A stretch of 64,000 nucleotides of DNA from Runella limosa DSM 17973 (GCF_000482465.1 NZ_KI519427.1:42421-106420), one strand, 5' to 3'; counted from the first letter of the stretch, positions 34,840-42,851 are shown. Numbers and translations: made by a program. The notes: generated from the sequence alone by a model not told the origin.

Positions 34840-35150
34840 TTTTAGCGGCCTAAATCAACTTCTAACCTCCAACCAAAGAATATTCTGAAAGCGAACTATT
34901 CTGCAAACGCGGAAACTGTATATTTATATACTGCTCCTGTTTCGTTTCGTTCGCAATAATATTCTGTTTTTGTATTGAAATTGACTTAAAAACCAAATTT
35001 TATAAAATTTTGTACTGGTTGGTTACGTAGCGTATTAGAGAAGTACACCACAAAAAGAAAACGACGAAAACGAAATGGATAACCTTATATATATTGTTTC
35101 GTTTCGCTATATATATTTATATATATTCGTTTGTTTCGTTCTTGGTTTTA
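34840..35150. other. AT-rich gap with GTTTCGTTTCG repeats, candidate replication origin
   Basis: No gene in this ~320-bp gap. GTTTCGTTTCG occurs at 34939-34949 and 35096-35106, with related CGTTTGTTTCGTTC at 35129 and an inverted CGAAAACGAAA near 35064. The right third is almost pure A/T (TATATATA runs). Repeats beside an AT-rich stretch, between the ATPase and the primase genes, is the layout of an iteron-type origin. Inference only. Confidence 0.4.
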
Positions 35151-36209
35151 TTATACTTCAATGCTCAATTGTTGGCTATTTTCTGGAATTTGGGTTAGGC
35201 AAACGACGTATTTTTGTTCATCAATGGTTACGAGGTTTCTTGCAAGCATATCGTTCAACTTATTTTGCCCTGTTTTGATACTGGTTGAAGTAATGTTTGA
35301 AATTAGCTTTGTTAATTCATCCCTTTTTATACGCTTACGGTCTTTAAAGCAGGTATGTACTAATTGAAGTAGTGAATCTTCCTTTACTTTCTTGATAATG
35401 GTTGCAGTAGTGTCAGGAGTAATGCGCTGAACCCTATTTTTATCAATGTAAGCAAAGTGAATAGGCTTAAACATTTTCGTGCCTCTGGATTTACCTCCGT
35501 ACTTGATTTCAAACACTTCTTTAGATTCGTCAAACTTTACGGTTGCGATACCTGATGCTTTCCGTTCGCTTTGTTGCCCGTAATGCCCTCTTGTTTCTCC
35601 GTTACCCTGATTTAAGTGAATGACGTTGATAATTGAAGTTTGATGTGTTTGAGCGAGCTTTATAAGAGTTTCAACGGCCTTTATGGAAGATGTTTCATCG
35701 TTTACCCCTTCAAGGGTATCGGCGCCGCCATCAATGAAGATTAAATGTATATCGTCGTAAACTTTAAATAAATCGCTTATTGCAGATTGCCGCCGTTCTA
35801 TATCTAACCCTAGAAAATCAAGTACTTTAAAGTTTTTTGGGGTTTCTTTTACGTTTAAATACTTCAAAATTTGGTCGTGCATATCTTTAACCAGACTATC
35901 AGGCATTTCGGTATTTATGTAAATAACAGGCTTATTTTTAGCTGGTTTTACGTTAATAGTTAAGTCGTCAAACCAACTAGGTTTTTCATTCGTAAGGGCT
36001 AACGTTATCATTACCCTTAAAACCGTACTCTTACCACTACCTTTTTTGCCGTTTAGAACTGATACCCCTGCCTTTATTGCGAAGTTGCTGCTATCTATGG
36101 TAATAATGGGTTCAACAGGTTTTATTTGTGACTTGTCAGTAATTGTTATTTCTTCAAAGAAATTGACAAGTTCTTGTCCGCCAAGTTGTTTATTGTTAGA
36201 ATTTTTCAT
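35151..36209 (-). CDS. RecA/AAA-type ATPase, RepA-helicase-like
   Basis: 352 residues from the ATG at 36209. A longer frame from a TTG at 36257 would begin inside a terminator-like hairpin, so the ATG is preferred. Walker A NGKKGSGKST (about 53-62), Walker B LIFIDGGAD (about 158-166) and the sensor-like NVIHLNQG are visible, the pattern of RecA-fold RepA/RSF1010-type helicases and AAA_25 proteins. With the primase downstream it would form the replication module of the element. Confidence 0.8.
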   Translation of the reverse strand: MKNSNNKQLGGQELVNFFEEITITDKSQIKPVEPIITIDSSNFAIKAGVSVLNGKKGSGKSTVLRVMITLALTNEKPSWFDDLTINVKPAKNKPVIYINTEMPDSLVKDMHDQILKYLNVKETPKNFKVLDFLGLDIERRQSAISDLFKVYDDIHLIFIDGGADTLEGVNDETSSIKAVETLIKLAQTHQTSIINVIHLNQGNGETRGHYGQQSERKASGIATVKFDESKEVFEIKYGGKSRGTKMFKPIHFAYIDKNRVQRITPDTTATIIKKVKEDSLLQLVHTCFKDRKRIKRDELTKLISNITSTSIKTGQNKLNDMLARNLVTIDEQKYVVCLTQIPENSQQLSIEV

Positions 36210-36257
36210 AAAATTACAGACTTGAAATTTAATTATCGAATTTTGATTAAATAGCAA

Positions 36258-36291
36258 AAACCAAAGGACTTTTAGCCCTTTGGTTTTTTTA
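36258..36291. terminator. Bidirectional hairpin upstream of the ATPase gene
   Basis: AAACCAAAGG / CCTTTGGTTT stem with a ~9-nt loop, followed by T residues on both strands. It separates the 65-residue gene and integrase from the ATPase/primase genes and supports the later ATG start of the ATPase. Confidence 0.65.
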
Positions 36292-36296
36292 TTATA

Positions 36297-36494
36297 CTAC
36301 TGTATTGTGGCTTGTTTTATGTACTTATCAACAACAAACTGTTTTAATTCCAACTCTAATTTTAAACGCTCTTTGAGTGCTATTTGAGCATCTACAAGCC
36401 TGTTAAAAAGGTCAGTTGGTAAGTGTTCGGCCAATTCGCCGTAAAGTCCTTCAAACTCTTTTATTTGAGTTATTTTGTCAATTTGCGTTTCCAT
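36297..36494 (-). CDS. Small helical protein of the element
   Basis: 65 residues, highly charged and helical (LFNRLVDAQIALKERLKLELELKQFV). No family recognised. It lies 20 bp downstream of the integrase gene and before a hairpin terminator, so it is likely cotranscribed with the integrase. A recombination directionality or accessory role is possible from position. Confidence 0.5.
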   Translation of the reverse strand: METQIDKITQIKEFEGLYGELAEHLPTDLFNRLVDAQIALKERLKLELELKQFVVDKYIKQATIQ

Positions 36495-36514
36495 AATAGC
36501 GGATTTTAAAAGGG

Positions 36515-37768
36515 TTAAACAGCTTTGTTGTTATTGAAAATGTTAGCTACTTCTTTTACTACGGTTTCATTTTTCTTTTGAGCGTAAAACCGTTCAACCA
36601 TTGCACGGGTATTGCCCAAATGAGCCGCAACGGTTTCGAGTGATGCACCCGCGTTGAGTAGATAGGTTGCGCAAGTTCTACGAGCTACGTACCAAGTAAG
36701 GGGGAAACGGGAAAACCCTGCTAGTGAGGCAAGGGCTTTTAATTTTCGGTTAGCGTCTTGGTCTGATTGAGTGGGTAGGAGCCGCCCTGTTCTTTGGGCG
36801 AAATCGGCATACTTTTGGAGTATAGCGACGGCCACGGGGGAAAGGGTAACAACGGCCTTTTTATTGGTTTTACTTCTTGGATGGCATAAATACCAAATGC
36901 CGTCCGTCGTTTGAAAAATATGCTCTAAACGGAGTTCGGCAAGGTCTTTATGCCCAAAAGCGGAGTAACAGCAAAAAACAAAAAGGTTACGCACTCTATC
37001 CAATTCAGGGTCGAGAATTTTTAATTCTTCTATTGCCTTTAACTCACTGTTGGTGAGTGCTTTAATGTCTTTTGGTTCGACTGACCAACGATAAACAGAA
37101 AGTACGTTCCTGTTTGTCCATTCGTTAGCCATTGCATAGGTTAAACACGTCTTTAGGTACCGGCAAACTTTGGCCGTATATACATCAGAATAACCGCACT
37201 TTGCACGTAGAAATGAGTCAATTTGCTTGCCTAAAATTGGCTTTAGGTCGTCTAATGGTACGTTATCAGTTTGGTACTGGTATTTGCAGAAATCAATAAT
37301 GATAGAACGCCATTTGTTAAACCTTGAAAATGAACGTTTACTAAGTTTGCCCGACTTCATTTCGTCAGTTCTTGACTCGTTGTAGTGTAGTAAGGTGTCA
37401 GATAGGTTTGGCACTTGGTTAATCCAACTCTTTTTATTGGTCAGGCACTCCATAAGCATTTTGGCCGTCATTGGACGGCCTCGGTGCTGGAAGTTATAAA
37501 AGATGTCATCTAATTGTGCTTTGAGTTGAGATAAGTATTTGGTTTTGTGTTCATTACCAAGTACTTCGCTGCTTTTACTGTCCCATTTTTCGCCGTTCTC
37601 AATTCGTATGCCTGTTACTACTTTAGTGCTTGCTATGCCATTGTAGTACACGTGCATACGGACGGTTAATTTATTTGTCCGATTACTCTTTGAAGTGGTA
37701 AAAATGAGTTTGGCCGTTGTCAGCTTGTTAACCTGTTTTTGTTTGGGTACTTTTACTTTGTTTTCCAT
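36515..37768 (-). CDS. Tyrosine recombinase (integrase) of the tRNA-Val element
   Basis: 417 residues with the domain order of Bacteroidota transposon integrases: N-terminal arm-binding part, SAM-like core-binding domain (about 110-215) and catalytic domain (about 225-400). The nucleophile region LGNTRAMVERFYAQ (Tyr near 393) and VARRTCATYLL (Arg near 359) are present. The first catalytic Arg site reads CCYSAFGHKDLAEL (no Arg, as in IntDOT-like enzymes), the HxxR His is Tyr, and the LGH His is Asn. It matches the perfect att repeats, so it has worked in the past; whether it is still active is open. Confidence 0.88.
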   Translation of the reverse strand: MENKVKVPKQKQVNKLTTAKLIFTTSKSNRTNKLTVRMHVYYNGIASTKVVTGIRIENGEKWDSKSSEVLGNEHKTKYLSQLKAQLDDIFYNFQHRGRPMTAKMLMECLTNKKSWINQVPNLSDTLLHYNESRTDEMKSGKLSKRSFSRFNKWRSIIIDFCKYQYQTDNVPLDDLKPILGKQIDSFLRAKCGYSDVYTAKVCRYLKTCLTYAMANEWTNRNVLSVYRWSVEPKDIKALTNSELKAIEELKILDPELDRVRNLFVFCCYSAFGHKDLAELRLEHIFQTTDGIWYLCHPRSKTNKKAVVTLSPVAVAILQKYADFAQRTGRLLPTQSDQDANRKLKALASLAGFSRFPLTWYVARRTCATYLLNAGASLETVAAHLGNTRAMVERFYAQKKNETVVKEVANIFNNNKAV

Positions 37769-37796
37769 TTCTTAGCGGATTTTGGTTAAACATTTC

Positions 37797-37827
37797 AGCC
37801 CGTGACTGTTCCAGCAGTTCACGGGCT
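37797..37827. terminator. Hairpin between the Cro-like gene and the integrase
   Basis: AGCCCGTGA (37797-37805) and TCACGGGCT (37819-37827) form a perfect 9-bp stem. It could attenuate transcription from the Cro-like gene into the integrase. No long T run on the minus strand. Confidence 0.5.
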
Positions 37828-37832
37828 TTGCT

Positions 37833-38048
37833 TTAAAAAAGGTCTGTTACAGGGACTTTAAAAAAATCTGATAGGCTTTTAGCTTCAAATGCGTAAATAG
37901 GCAACTTACCCCGCATCAGCATCCCAAAACGCTTTTGGTTTATTCCTATTTCATTGTAAAATCTATTGTTAGGCTTCCATTTGCCACACATACGCTCTTC
38001 GTATTGCTTGACGACCCTTTGCAACGGTGTTTGTTCAGTTGTTGTCAT
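37833..38048 (-). CDS. Small HTH protein, Cro-like position
   Basis: 71 residues. NEIGINQKRFGMLMRGKLPIYAFEAKSLSDFFKVPVTDLF has the helix spacing of XRE/Cro-type DNA-binding domains, with the typical ending (SLSDFFxVxxTDLF). It is transcribed divergently from the larger HTH gene across a 146-bp operator region and leads into the integrase, i.e. it stands where Cro stands in a phage switch. Confidence 0.65.
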   Translation of the reverse strand: MTTTEQTPLQRVVKQYEERMCGKWKPNNRFYNEIGINQKRFGMLMRGKLPIYAFEAKSLSDFFKVPVTDLF

Positions 38049-38069
38049 AAATCTTTAATGGTTAAATTG

Positions 38070-38132
38070 TGCCACAATGTTGGCAATAAATAAAATAGAA
38101 TACAAGTATTTTGCCAATAAAATGGCAAAATA
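38070..38132. promoter_or_regulatory. Paired TGCCA-N6-TGGCA operators of the element switch
   Basis: TGCCA-N6-TGGCA occurs at 38070-38085 and at 38112-38127; the second is extended to perfect 10-bp arms TATTTTGCCA / TGGCAAAATA (38107-38132). The two are 42 bp apart, four helical turns. Single TGCCA half sites follow at 38156 and 38177. They fill the gap between the two divergent HTH genes. Confidence 0.7.
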
Positions 38133-38182
38133 TTGCAAATTAAAAGTATTGATACTGCCAATTAATAGTCCAAAAGTGCCAT

Positions 38183-38190
38183 TATATTTG
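38183..38190 (+). promoter_or_regulatory. -7 box of the CI-like gene, predicting a leaderless mRNA
   Basis: TATATTTG ends 4 bp before the ATG at 38195, so transcription would start at or within a few bases of the start codon. The half site TGCCA at 38177 is immediately upstream, so the product could repress or activate its own promoter. Confidence 0.55.
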
Positions 38191-38194
38191 TAAT

Positions 38195-38728
38195 ATGAAC
38201 ATATCACTAAACATAAGGAAGCTACGTGAAGCCAACAGGCTCACCCAAAATGATATTGCAGAACGGTTAGGTATAGATGGGTCTAACTACGCTAAACAGG
38301 AAAAGCGCGGAAATAAGTTAAGCATTGAGCAGGTTGAAAAAATTGCCGATGCTTTAGGTGTATCAATGAAGGTGCTAATATTCGGAGACAAAGAAGATAA
38401 TAACCAAATTTTGGTAGAAACAAAATTAGAGCAGGTCAAAAAATTAACTGACCTAAATGACCAATATTTGCACACAATCAAGGTTTTAACTGAAATCTTA
38501 GAAGATTTTAAAAAGCATGATAAAGAGTTTAAAGACAATATAACATCCTTAAAATCAGCCTTATTAAATGACTTATCCCGTTTAGAAAAAATCGAATTGT
38601 CATTAAAATCTATGCCCCTAGAATCTGTCAACTGTGATACTGATGAAGTGACATATAGGGACACTTTATTACTTTGTTGTCAAGAACTAAAGGCTATTTA
38701 CAACGGCCTAGTAAAAAGCATTGTGTAA
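38195..38728 (+). CDS. XRE-family HTH regulator, CI-like repressor of the element
   Basis: 177 residues. An N-terminal HTH (IRKLREANRLTQNDIAERLG, then a second helix of the SNYAKQEKRG type) is followed by SIEQVEKIADALGVS and a C-terminal coiled coil (about 80-135), probably for oligomerisation. No peptidase (LexA-like) domain. The only plus-strand gene of the element, divergent from the Cro-like gene, and the likely maintenance repressor. Confidence 0.85.
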   Translation: MNISLNIRKLREANRLTQNDIAERLGIDGSNYAKQEKRGNKLSIEQVEKIADALGVSMKVLIFGDKEDNNQILVETKLEQVKKLTDLNDQYLHTIKVLTEILEDFKKHDKEFKDNITSLKSALLNDLSRLEKIELSLKSMPLESVNCDTDEVTYRDTLLLCCQELKAIYNGLVKSIV

Positions 38729-38889
38729 AAATCAGGTATTATTCTTCTCTATACCTGTGTATTTAATTGGTTGATATACAGGCAGTTGTTTGAATTTTTG
38801 ACCTTGTAGATTTTAAAACCAATGTTCAATTTAGGTATCAAATCAAATTAAATGCTTGATTTTCAGTAAATTGTACCCTTTAAATAAAT

Positions 38890-38943
38890 CCGTTAGGTCC
38901 TACAAAAACCCTCAAAACACGCTGTTTTGAGGGTTTTTTATTG
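38890..38943. repeat. attR: 54-bp direct repeat closing the element
   Basis: Identical to 32132-32185, including the 3' end of tRNA-Val and its terminator hairpin (38909-38939), but without the rest of the tRNA. The gap 38729-38889 holds nothing else recognisable. Confidence 0.93.
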
Positions 38944-38957
38944 GATAAATAACTCAT

Positions 38958-39386
38958 TTACTCTCCCTTTTTCAAAAATGAAACCGTATAATACGTCACT
39001 ACATTGACGTCCTTGCCGCGTACCGTGCCAGGCTTCCATTTCAACGGAATTTCCTTTAGCAAACGCTGTGCTTCGTTATCGAAAGGAGCGCCAATACCGC
39101 GCCAAACCATGGGTTTGAGCGCATTTCCTTGGTCATCGACAGTTAGTACCAACGTTACTTTTTCTACACCTTTGAGGGCTGCCGCCGCTTGGAGTTGTTG
39201 GTTGTGCTCGTAGAGCCATTGCTCAAACGCCGCCTTATCAATCGGCTCAGGTTTGGTGCTCAACTCTCTATCATCTTCTTTGTAAACGGCCCGAACTTGC
39301 CCATTGGCGGCCGATTGAGTGGGTGCGCATGAATTGAGCGTAATAGCAACCACGAAAAGACTAAAAACGAATGCTACTTTCATCAT
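38958..39386 (-). CDS. Lipoprotein with TonB C-terminal-like domain
   Basis: 142 residues, lipoprotein signal (ITLNSC, Cys20). The C-terminal ~85 residues have the order of TonB C-terminal domains: VTLVLTVDDQGNALKPMVWRGIG, then EAQRLLKEIPLKWKPGTVRGKDVNV and the strand TYYTVSF. In Bacteroidota such domains are often fused to lipoproteins without an energy-transducing role. It lies 18 bp downstream of the amidase gene, likely one operon. Confidence 0.75.
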   Translation of the reverse strand: MMKVAFVFSLFVVAITLNSCAPTQSAANGQVRAVYKEDDRELSTKPEPIDKAAFEQWLYEHNQQLQAAAALKGVEKVTLVLTVDDQGNALKPMVWRGIGAPFDNEAQRLLKEIPLKWKPGTVRGKDVNVVTYYTVSFLKKGE

Positions 39387-39404
39387 TAGGGGTGAGGTTT
39401 GTAA

Positions 39405-41069
39405 TTACAATTTAGGGTGTTGTTTGTGCCAAATAGTGGCATCTTGATATACTTTAGCGACGGCCAACAGCTTGGCTTCGGCATACAGTTGGCCGCTGAA
39501 CGTAATACTGGTTGGCATACGATTGCGGTTAAAACCGTTTGGTAAACAAATACTTGGGTGTCCCGATAAATTGGTGTACGTAAGGTTGCCACCCGCATAA
39601 GTGGGCGTAATATACACGTCTATTTTTTCTCGTTTTAGTATTTGGTACAAATCTTGAATCATTTTGCTACGAACGCGCTGGGCCTGTACGTACTCAACAG
39701 CAGGGATGTATCGGGCAGAACGGAACTCGTTAGGCCACGCATTTTTACCCTGATGAACCATTTGGTCGTCTTTGTTGGTCAACGTTAGTTCGTCAAATGC
39801 AGCGCCGCCTTCTACCCCAATCGTGATGGTAAGATCACCAACGGGATACGATGGGAGTTCAAACGGAACCAACTCTGCTCCAAGCTGACGAAGTTTGGCA
39901 AGGGTCAACGAGTCGTTGGTGCGGCCTGGGTAATTGGATTCAAACGCCTTTTTCAAATAACCGATGCGCGTTCCTTTGAGTGTGGCAAGTGGGGCGTAGT
40001 TAAAAGGTAAATCCCGAACGGTGGCGTCTTTGCCGTCGGGGCCAACGATGGCATTAAACACCAGCGCACAATCCTCGACCGAACGAGTCATAGGGCCAAT
40101 TTTGTCCATGCTCCAGCTCAACGCCATCGCGCCAAAGCGACTCACCCGTCCAAAGGTAGGGCGTAGTCCTGTAACGCCGTTGACAGTAGAAGGAGAAACA
40201 ATAGACCCCAGCGTTTCGGTACCGATGGCAAACGGCAAACAGCCCGCCGATACCGCCGAGCCCGACCCTGCGGAAGAGCCACTTGCACCCGTTTTGGTAT
40301 TCCAAGGGTTGCGGGTCATACCTTCAAACCAGACATCACCCCAGGCAAACTCACCTACCGACATTTTTGCCACTAAAACCGCTCCCGCTTTTTCGAGGCG
40401 TTCAATGACTGTAGCGTCGTAGGGCAGTTGTTGATTTTTGTAAATATTTGAGCCCCACGTGGTCGGATAACCTGTTTTTGCCAATAAATCCTTAGCGCCG
40501 TACGGAATTCCGTGCAGCGGCCCGCGGTACTTGCCTGCCTTGATTTCGGCATCGGCCTGCGCGGCTTGTTTGAGGGCTAAATCTTCGGTGAGGGTAATGA
40601 CATTGAGCAGGGTGGGGCGGTATTTTTTGAGGCGCTCAAGAAAAAATGTTGTTAGCTCCACCGACGTTATTTGCTTGCTACGAATCAGTGCCCCCAATTC
40701 GGTCACGGTATAAAATGCCAAACTATCGTGGTTTTGGGGCAAAGCCACTTTCCCCACGACACTGGCCTGAAAAGGTTTTTTTATCTTTTCAAATTCAAAT
40801 CCAACGGGGACGGGGTCAAAAAGCAATGCTGGAGCAACATCGTTGGTAAGCGGTACTTTGCGAACTCGCTCAAAGCCTTTGAGTTGGTCGTTGAGGTTAT
40901 CGAGCATTGAATCCCGTTCGGCGGCCGAAAATTCGATTCCAAATACCTTGGAAGCGTAATTGGCGATGTCGGCGGTAATGGGGTTTTCTGCTGGTCGATA
41001 GGCTGTTCCCAGTAAAAAGCTACCTGTACAAGCAGCAATAACCCCCAAGGGAAGTAAAAGTTTTCTCAT
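39405..41069 (-). CDS. Amidase-signature hydrolase, exported
   Basis: 554 residues with an N-terminal signal/anchor (LLPLGVIAACTGSFLLG). The amidase signature is complete: GIPYGAKDLL with the catalytic Lys, and GASGSSAGSGSAVSAG with the Ser-cisSer pair, then IGTETLGSIVSPSTVNGVTGLRPT. It would hydrolyse amide bonds in the periplasm; the substrate is unknown. Residues 20-130 form an extra N-terminal part. Confidence 0.88.
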   Translation of the reverse strand: MRKLLLPLGVIAACTGSFLLGTAYRPAENPITADIANYASKVFGIEFSAAERDSMLDNLNDQLKGFERVRKVPLTNDVAPALLFDPVPVGFEFEKIKKPFQASVVGKVALPQNHDSLAFYTVTELGALIRSKQITSVELTTFFLERLKKYRPTLLNVITLTEDLALKQAAQADAEIKAGKYRGPLHGIPYGAKDLLAKTGYPTTWGSNIYKNQQLPYDATVIERLEKAGAVLVAKMSVGEFAWGDVWFEGMTRNPWNTKTGASGSSAGSGSAVSAGCLPFAIGTETLGSIVSPSTVNGVTGLRPTFGRVSRFGAMALSWSMDKIGPMTRSVEDCALVFNAIVGPDGKDATVRDLPFNYAPLATLKGTRIGYLKKAFESNYPGRTNDSLTLAKLRQLGAELVPFELPSYPVGDLTITIGVEGGAAFDELTLTNKDDQMVHQGKNAWPNEFRSARYIPAVEYVQAQRVRSKMIQDLYQILKREKIDVYITPTYAGGNLTYTNLSGHPSICLPNGFNRNRMPTSITFSGQLYAEAKLLAVAKVYQDATIWHKQHPKL

Positions 41070-41130
41070 TGATTTTTAGGTTGATGGTAAAGTAGAACTA
41101 ATAATAGCAACGATTAAAGCCCGAATGGTG

Positions 41131-41160
41131 TTTGCAATTTAGTACAAATCTGTATATTTG
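41131..41160 (+). promoter_or_regulatory. Promoter of tRNA-Arg
   Basis: TTTG (41131-41134) and TATATTTG (41153-41160) with 18 bp between them, the same layout as before tRNA-Val. Confidence 0.7.
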
Positions 41161-41180
41161 CAGCCCGATTCGCTCAAAAT

Positions 41181-41192
41181 GCGCCCGTAGTT
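41181..41192 (+). repeat. Copy of the first 12 bases of tRNA-Arg
   Basis: GCGCCCGTAGTT occurs here and again at 41217-41228 as the start of the tRNA, 36 bp apart. The rest of the tRNA is not repeated. Likely the trace of a small tandem duplication. Confidence 0.6.
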
Positions 41193-41216
41193 GTAACGTA
41201 AGCATTTAAGTTTTTT

Positions 41217-41288
41217 GCGCCCGTAGTTCAATGGATAGAATTTTGGTTTCCGGTACCAACGATAGGGGTTCGAGTCCCTTCGGGCGCA
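41217..41288 (+). tRNA. tRNA-Arg (CCG)
   Basis: Acceptor GCGCCCG/CGGGCGC is fully paired, the anticodon stem is TTGGT/ACCAA with loop TTCCGGT (anticodon CCG), and the T arm is GGGGTTCGAGTCCCT-like. CCA is not encoded. Confidence 0.93.
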
Positions 41289-41302
41289 CGTCTTATTCAA
41301 AC

Positions 41303-41341
41303 AGAAAAGAGGCTCTCTGATAAGTCAGAGAGCCTCTTTTC
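41303..41341. terminator. Bidirectional terminator between tRNA-Arg and the acyltransferase
   Basis: AAAAGAGGCTCTCTGA / TCAGAGAGCCTCTTTT, a perfect 16-bp stem with a 4-nt loop and T runs on both strands, serving the convergent tRNA and acyltransferase genes. Confidence 0.88.
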
Positions 41342-41361
41342 TGTTTGGCTTTTGTAAGAAG

Positions 41362-41994
41362 TTACACTTTCTTCGCAGGGTTTCCGAATACTCTTCCTCC
41401 CGCAGGGACGCTTTCGACCACCACTGAGCCTGCACCTATGCTGGCTCCTTGGCCGATGGTCACGCCCGCGATGATGGTTACGCCTGAGCCAATGAAAGCG
41501 TCGTTTTCAATCGTTACGTTGCTTCCAACAACGCTTCCCGCGCCAATATTCACAAAGTCGCCTACTTCGGCACCGTGCTCTACGATGGCTCCCGTTTGGA
41601 GGATGCTGTGACTACCCACTTTGGCGGTAGCGTTTACGACGCTTCTGGGTGCAAACAAATTGCCGTGGCCAATTTCGGACAGCGCCGAAATAACCGCCGT
41701 GTCGTGAATGGCATTGACTGGCATGATGTGGCGGCGTTCGTTGAGCATTTCGACGAGGTCGCGACGGATAGTCCGTTCTTCAATGGCCACAAACGCTTCA
41801 CATTTTTTACCAATAAGTTTTAAAAAACCGTCGTCGTCGGTATTGCCTAAAACTGAGTATTCTCCGATTTCGCTGCCGTGGAGTGAGGCGTCGTCATCAA
41901 GCAAGCCATACACAACAACATTATTACGTTGAAAAATATCTAAGGCAACAAGTCCTAAGCCTTTTGCCCCAAAAATAAGAACTGGATTTTCCAT
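41362..41994 (-). CDS. NeuD/PglD-like sugar O- or N-acyltransferase
   Basis: 210 residues: an N-terminal Rossmann-like part (VLIFGAKGLGLVALDIF) and a left-handed beta-helix of hexapeptide repeats from ~90 (VGSHSILQTGAIVEHGAEVGDFVNIGAGSVVG...). This two-part layout is that of NeuD/PglD-type transferases, which acetylate amino sugars of glycans. No glycan cluster is adjacent, so the acceptor is unknown. Confidence 0.85.
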   Translation of the reverse strand: MENPVLIFGAKGLGLVALDIFQRNNVVVYGLLDDDASLHGSEIGEYSVLGNTDDDGFLKLIGKKCEAFVAIEERTIRRDLVEMLNERRHIMPVNAIHDTAVISALSEIGHGNLFAPRSVVNATAKVGSHSILQTGAIVEHGAEVGDFVNIGAGSVVGSNVTIENDAFIGSGVTIIAGVTIGQGASIGAGSVVVESVPAGGRVFGNPAKKV

Positions 41995-42033
41995 AAATGA
42001 TTTTCAGATGATTTCTGGATGCAGCTGCCTTCG

Positions 42034-42747
42034 CTATTTCTTTTCAGGAAATGGAATAACGAGTTTTTCGCCGCGTGCAGTGATGTTTTGGGTCTTTTTG
42101 TTGGCGGCCATGAGTTGCTCTACTGTCACCCCATACTTGGCAGCTACCACCCGTAAAATATCGCCTGGGCCCACGGTATGAATCGCCTGTACCCGAATTT
42201 TAATCTTGGTTACGCCCGATTTGACGTCTTTGCTTTCGTCTTGAATGTTTGGATTGGTGCCTTTGAGGGTAGTACCTCGCACGTTGTAGCGATTGGCAAT
42301 ACCATAAAATGTTTCTCCTGCCTGAACAACGTGCGTAATTTCAATTCCGCCAGGGTCAACGGCCACGGGTTTGGGCTTTTCAGCTGGTTTTTCTTCCGTT
42401 TTTTTAGGCGTTTCATCCTCTTCTGGGCGTGGCGTAGCGGTGGCTAATTCTTCGTCCGCAGCGGGCGCAGGTGTCGATTTATCGTCGATAGCGACATCGG
42501 CATTTTCGGTTTGCTCAGTGGATGCAACAGCCGCAGGGTCTGTATTTTCAGGTACAGGCTGAAGCTCACGGGCGTTAGGGTCAACGGGCGTGTTTAAGAG
42601 CTGGTCCACATCGGCGGCATCGTCGGCGATATACTCATAGCCAACATAAAGTAGCCCAGCAATCATCGCAACCAAAACAAGTAAAGAGATGTAGGGTAGT
42701 TTAGAAGCCTCGTCAGGACGACGGTTTCTATTTTCGTTTTCAGACAT
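42034..42747 (-). CDS. Membrane-anchored protein with two LysM domains
   Basis: 237 residues: short basic N-terminus, one membrane helix (YISLLVLVAMIAGLLYVGY, about 19-37), a long Glu/Pro/Ala/Thr linker (50-140), then two LysM-like domains (VVQAGETFYGIANRYNV, and HTVGPGDILRVVAAKYGVTVEQLMAAN). It would bind peptidoglycan from the inner membrane. 39 bp upstream of the acyltransferase on the same strand. Confidence 0.85.
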   Translation of the reverse strand: MSENENRNRRPDEASKLPYISLLVLVAMIAGLLYVGYEYIADDAADVDQLLNTPVDPNARELQPVPENTDPAAVASTEQTENADVAIDDKSTPAPAADEELATATPRPEEDETPKKTEEKPAEKPKPVAVDPGGIEITHVVQAGETFYGIANRYNVRGTTLKGTNPNIQDESKDVKSGVTKIKIRVQAIHTVGPGDILRVVAAKYGVTVEQLMAANKKTQNITARGEKLVIPFPEKK

Positions 42748-42851
42748 GTGTATTAAAAAAAAGTTGAGAACATTTGAGGATACTTCCGATTTGTACTATT
42801 CTCAGAAATAACGCCGCGACAAGCTACGGAACTACAAAACAAAGGCAAATT

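Larger units (their letters stand above)
32132..38943. mobile_element. 6.76-kb integrative element (satellite-like) in tRNA-Val
   Basis: Bounded by perfect 54-bp repeats at the tRNA-Val 3' end. Genes, all minus strand except the repressor: a C-tail-anchored orphan, three small proteins (one HTH-like), TOPRIM primase, AAA ATPase, a 65-residue protein, tyrosine recombinase, a Cro-like small HTH, and divergently a CI-like HTH repressor. There are no capsid, tail, relaxase or type IV secretion genes. Integrase, switch and primase/ATPase without structural genes is the gene plan of phage satellites or minimal cryptic integrative replicons. The segment is AT-rich compared with both flanks. Cargo, if any, would be the orphans at 32472-33881. 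Confidence 0.88.

Noticed and set aside
35075-35278. Plus-strand frame with membrane-like text in the element
   Set aside because: AT-rich TATATA sequence gives Ile/Tyr/Phe-rich text by composition; it overlaps the ATPase gene antisense.
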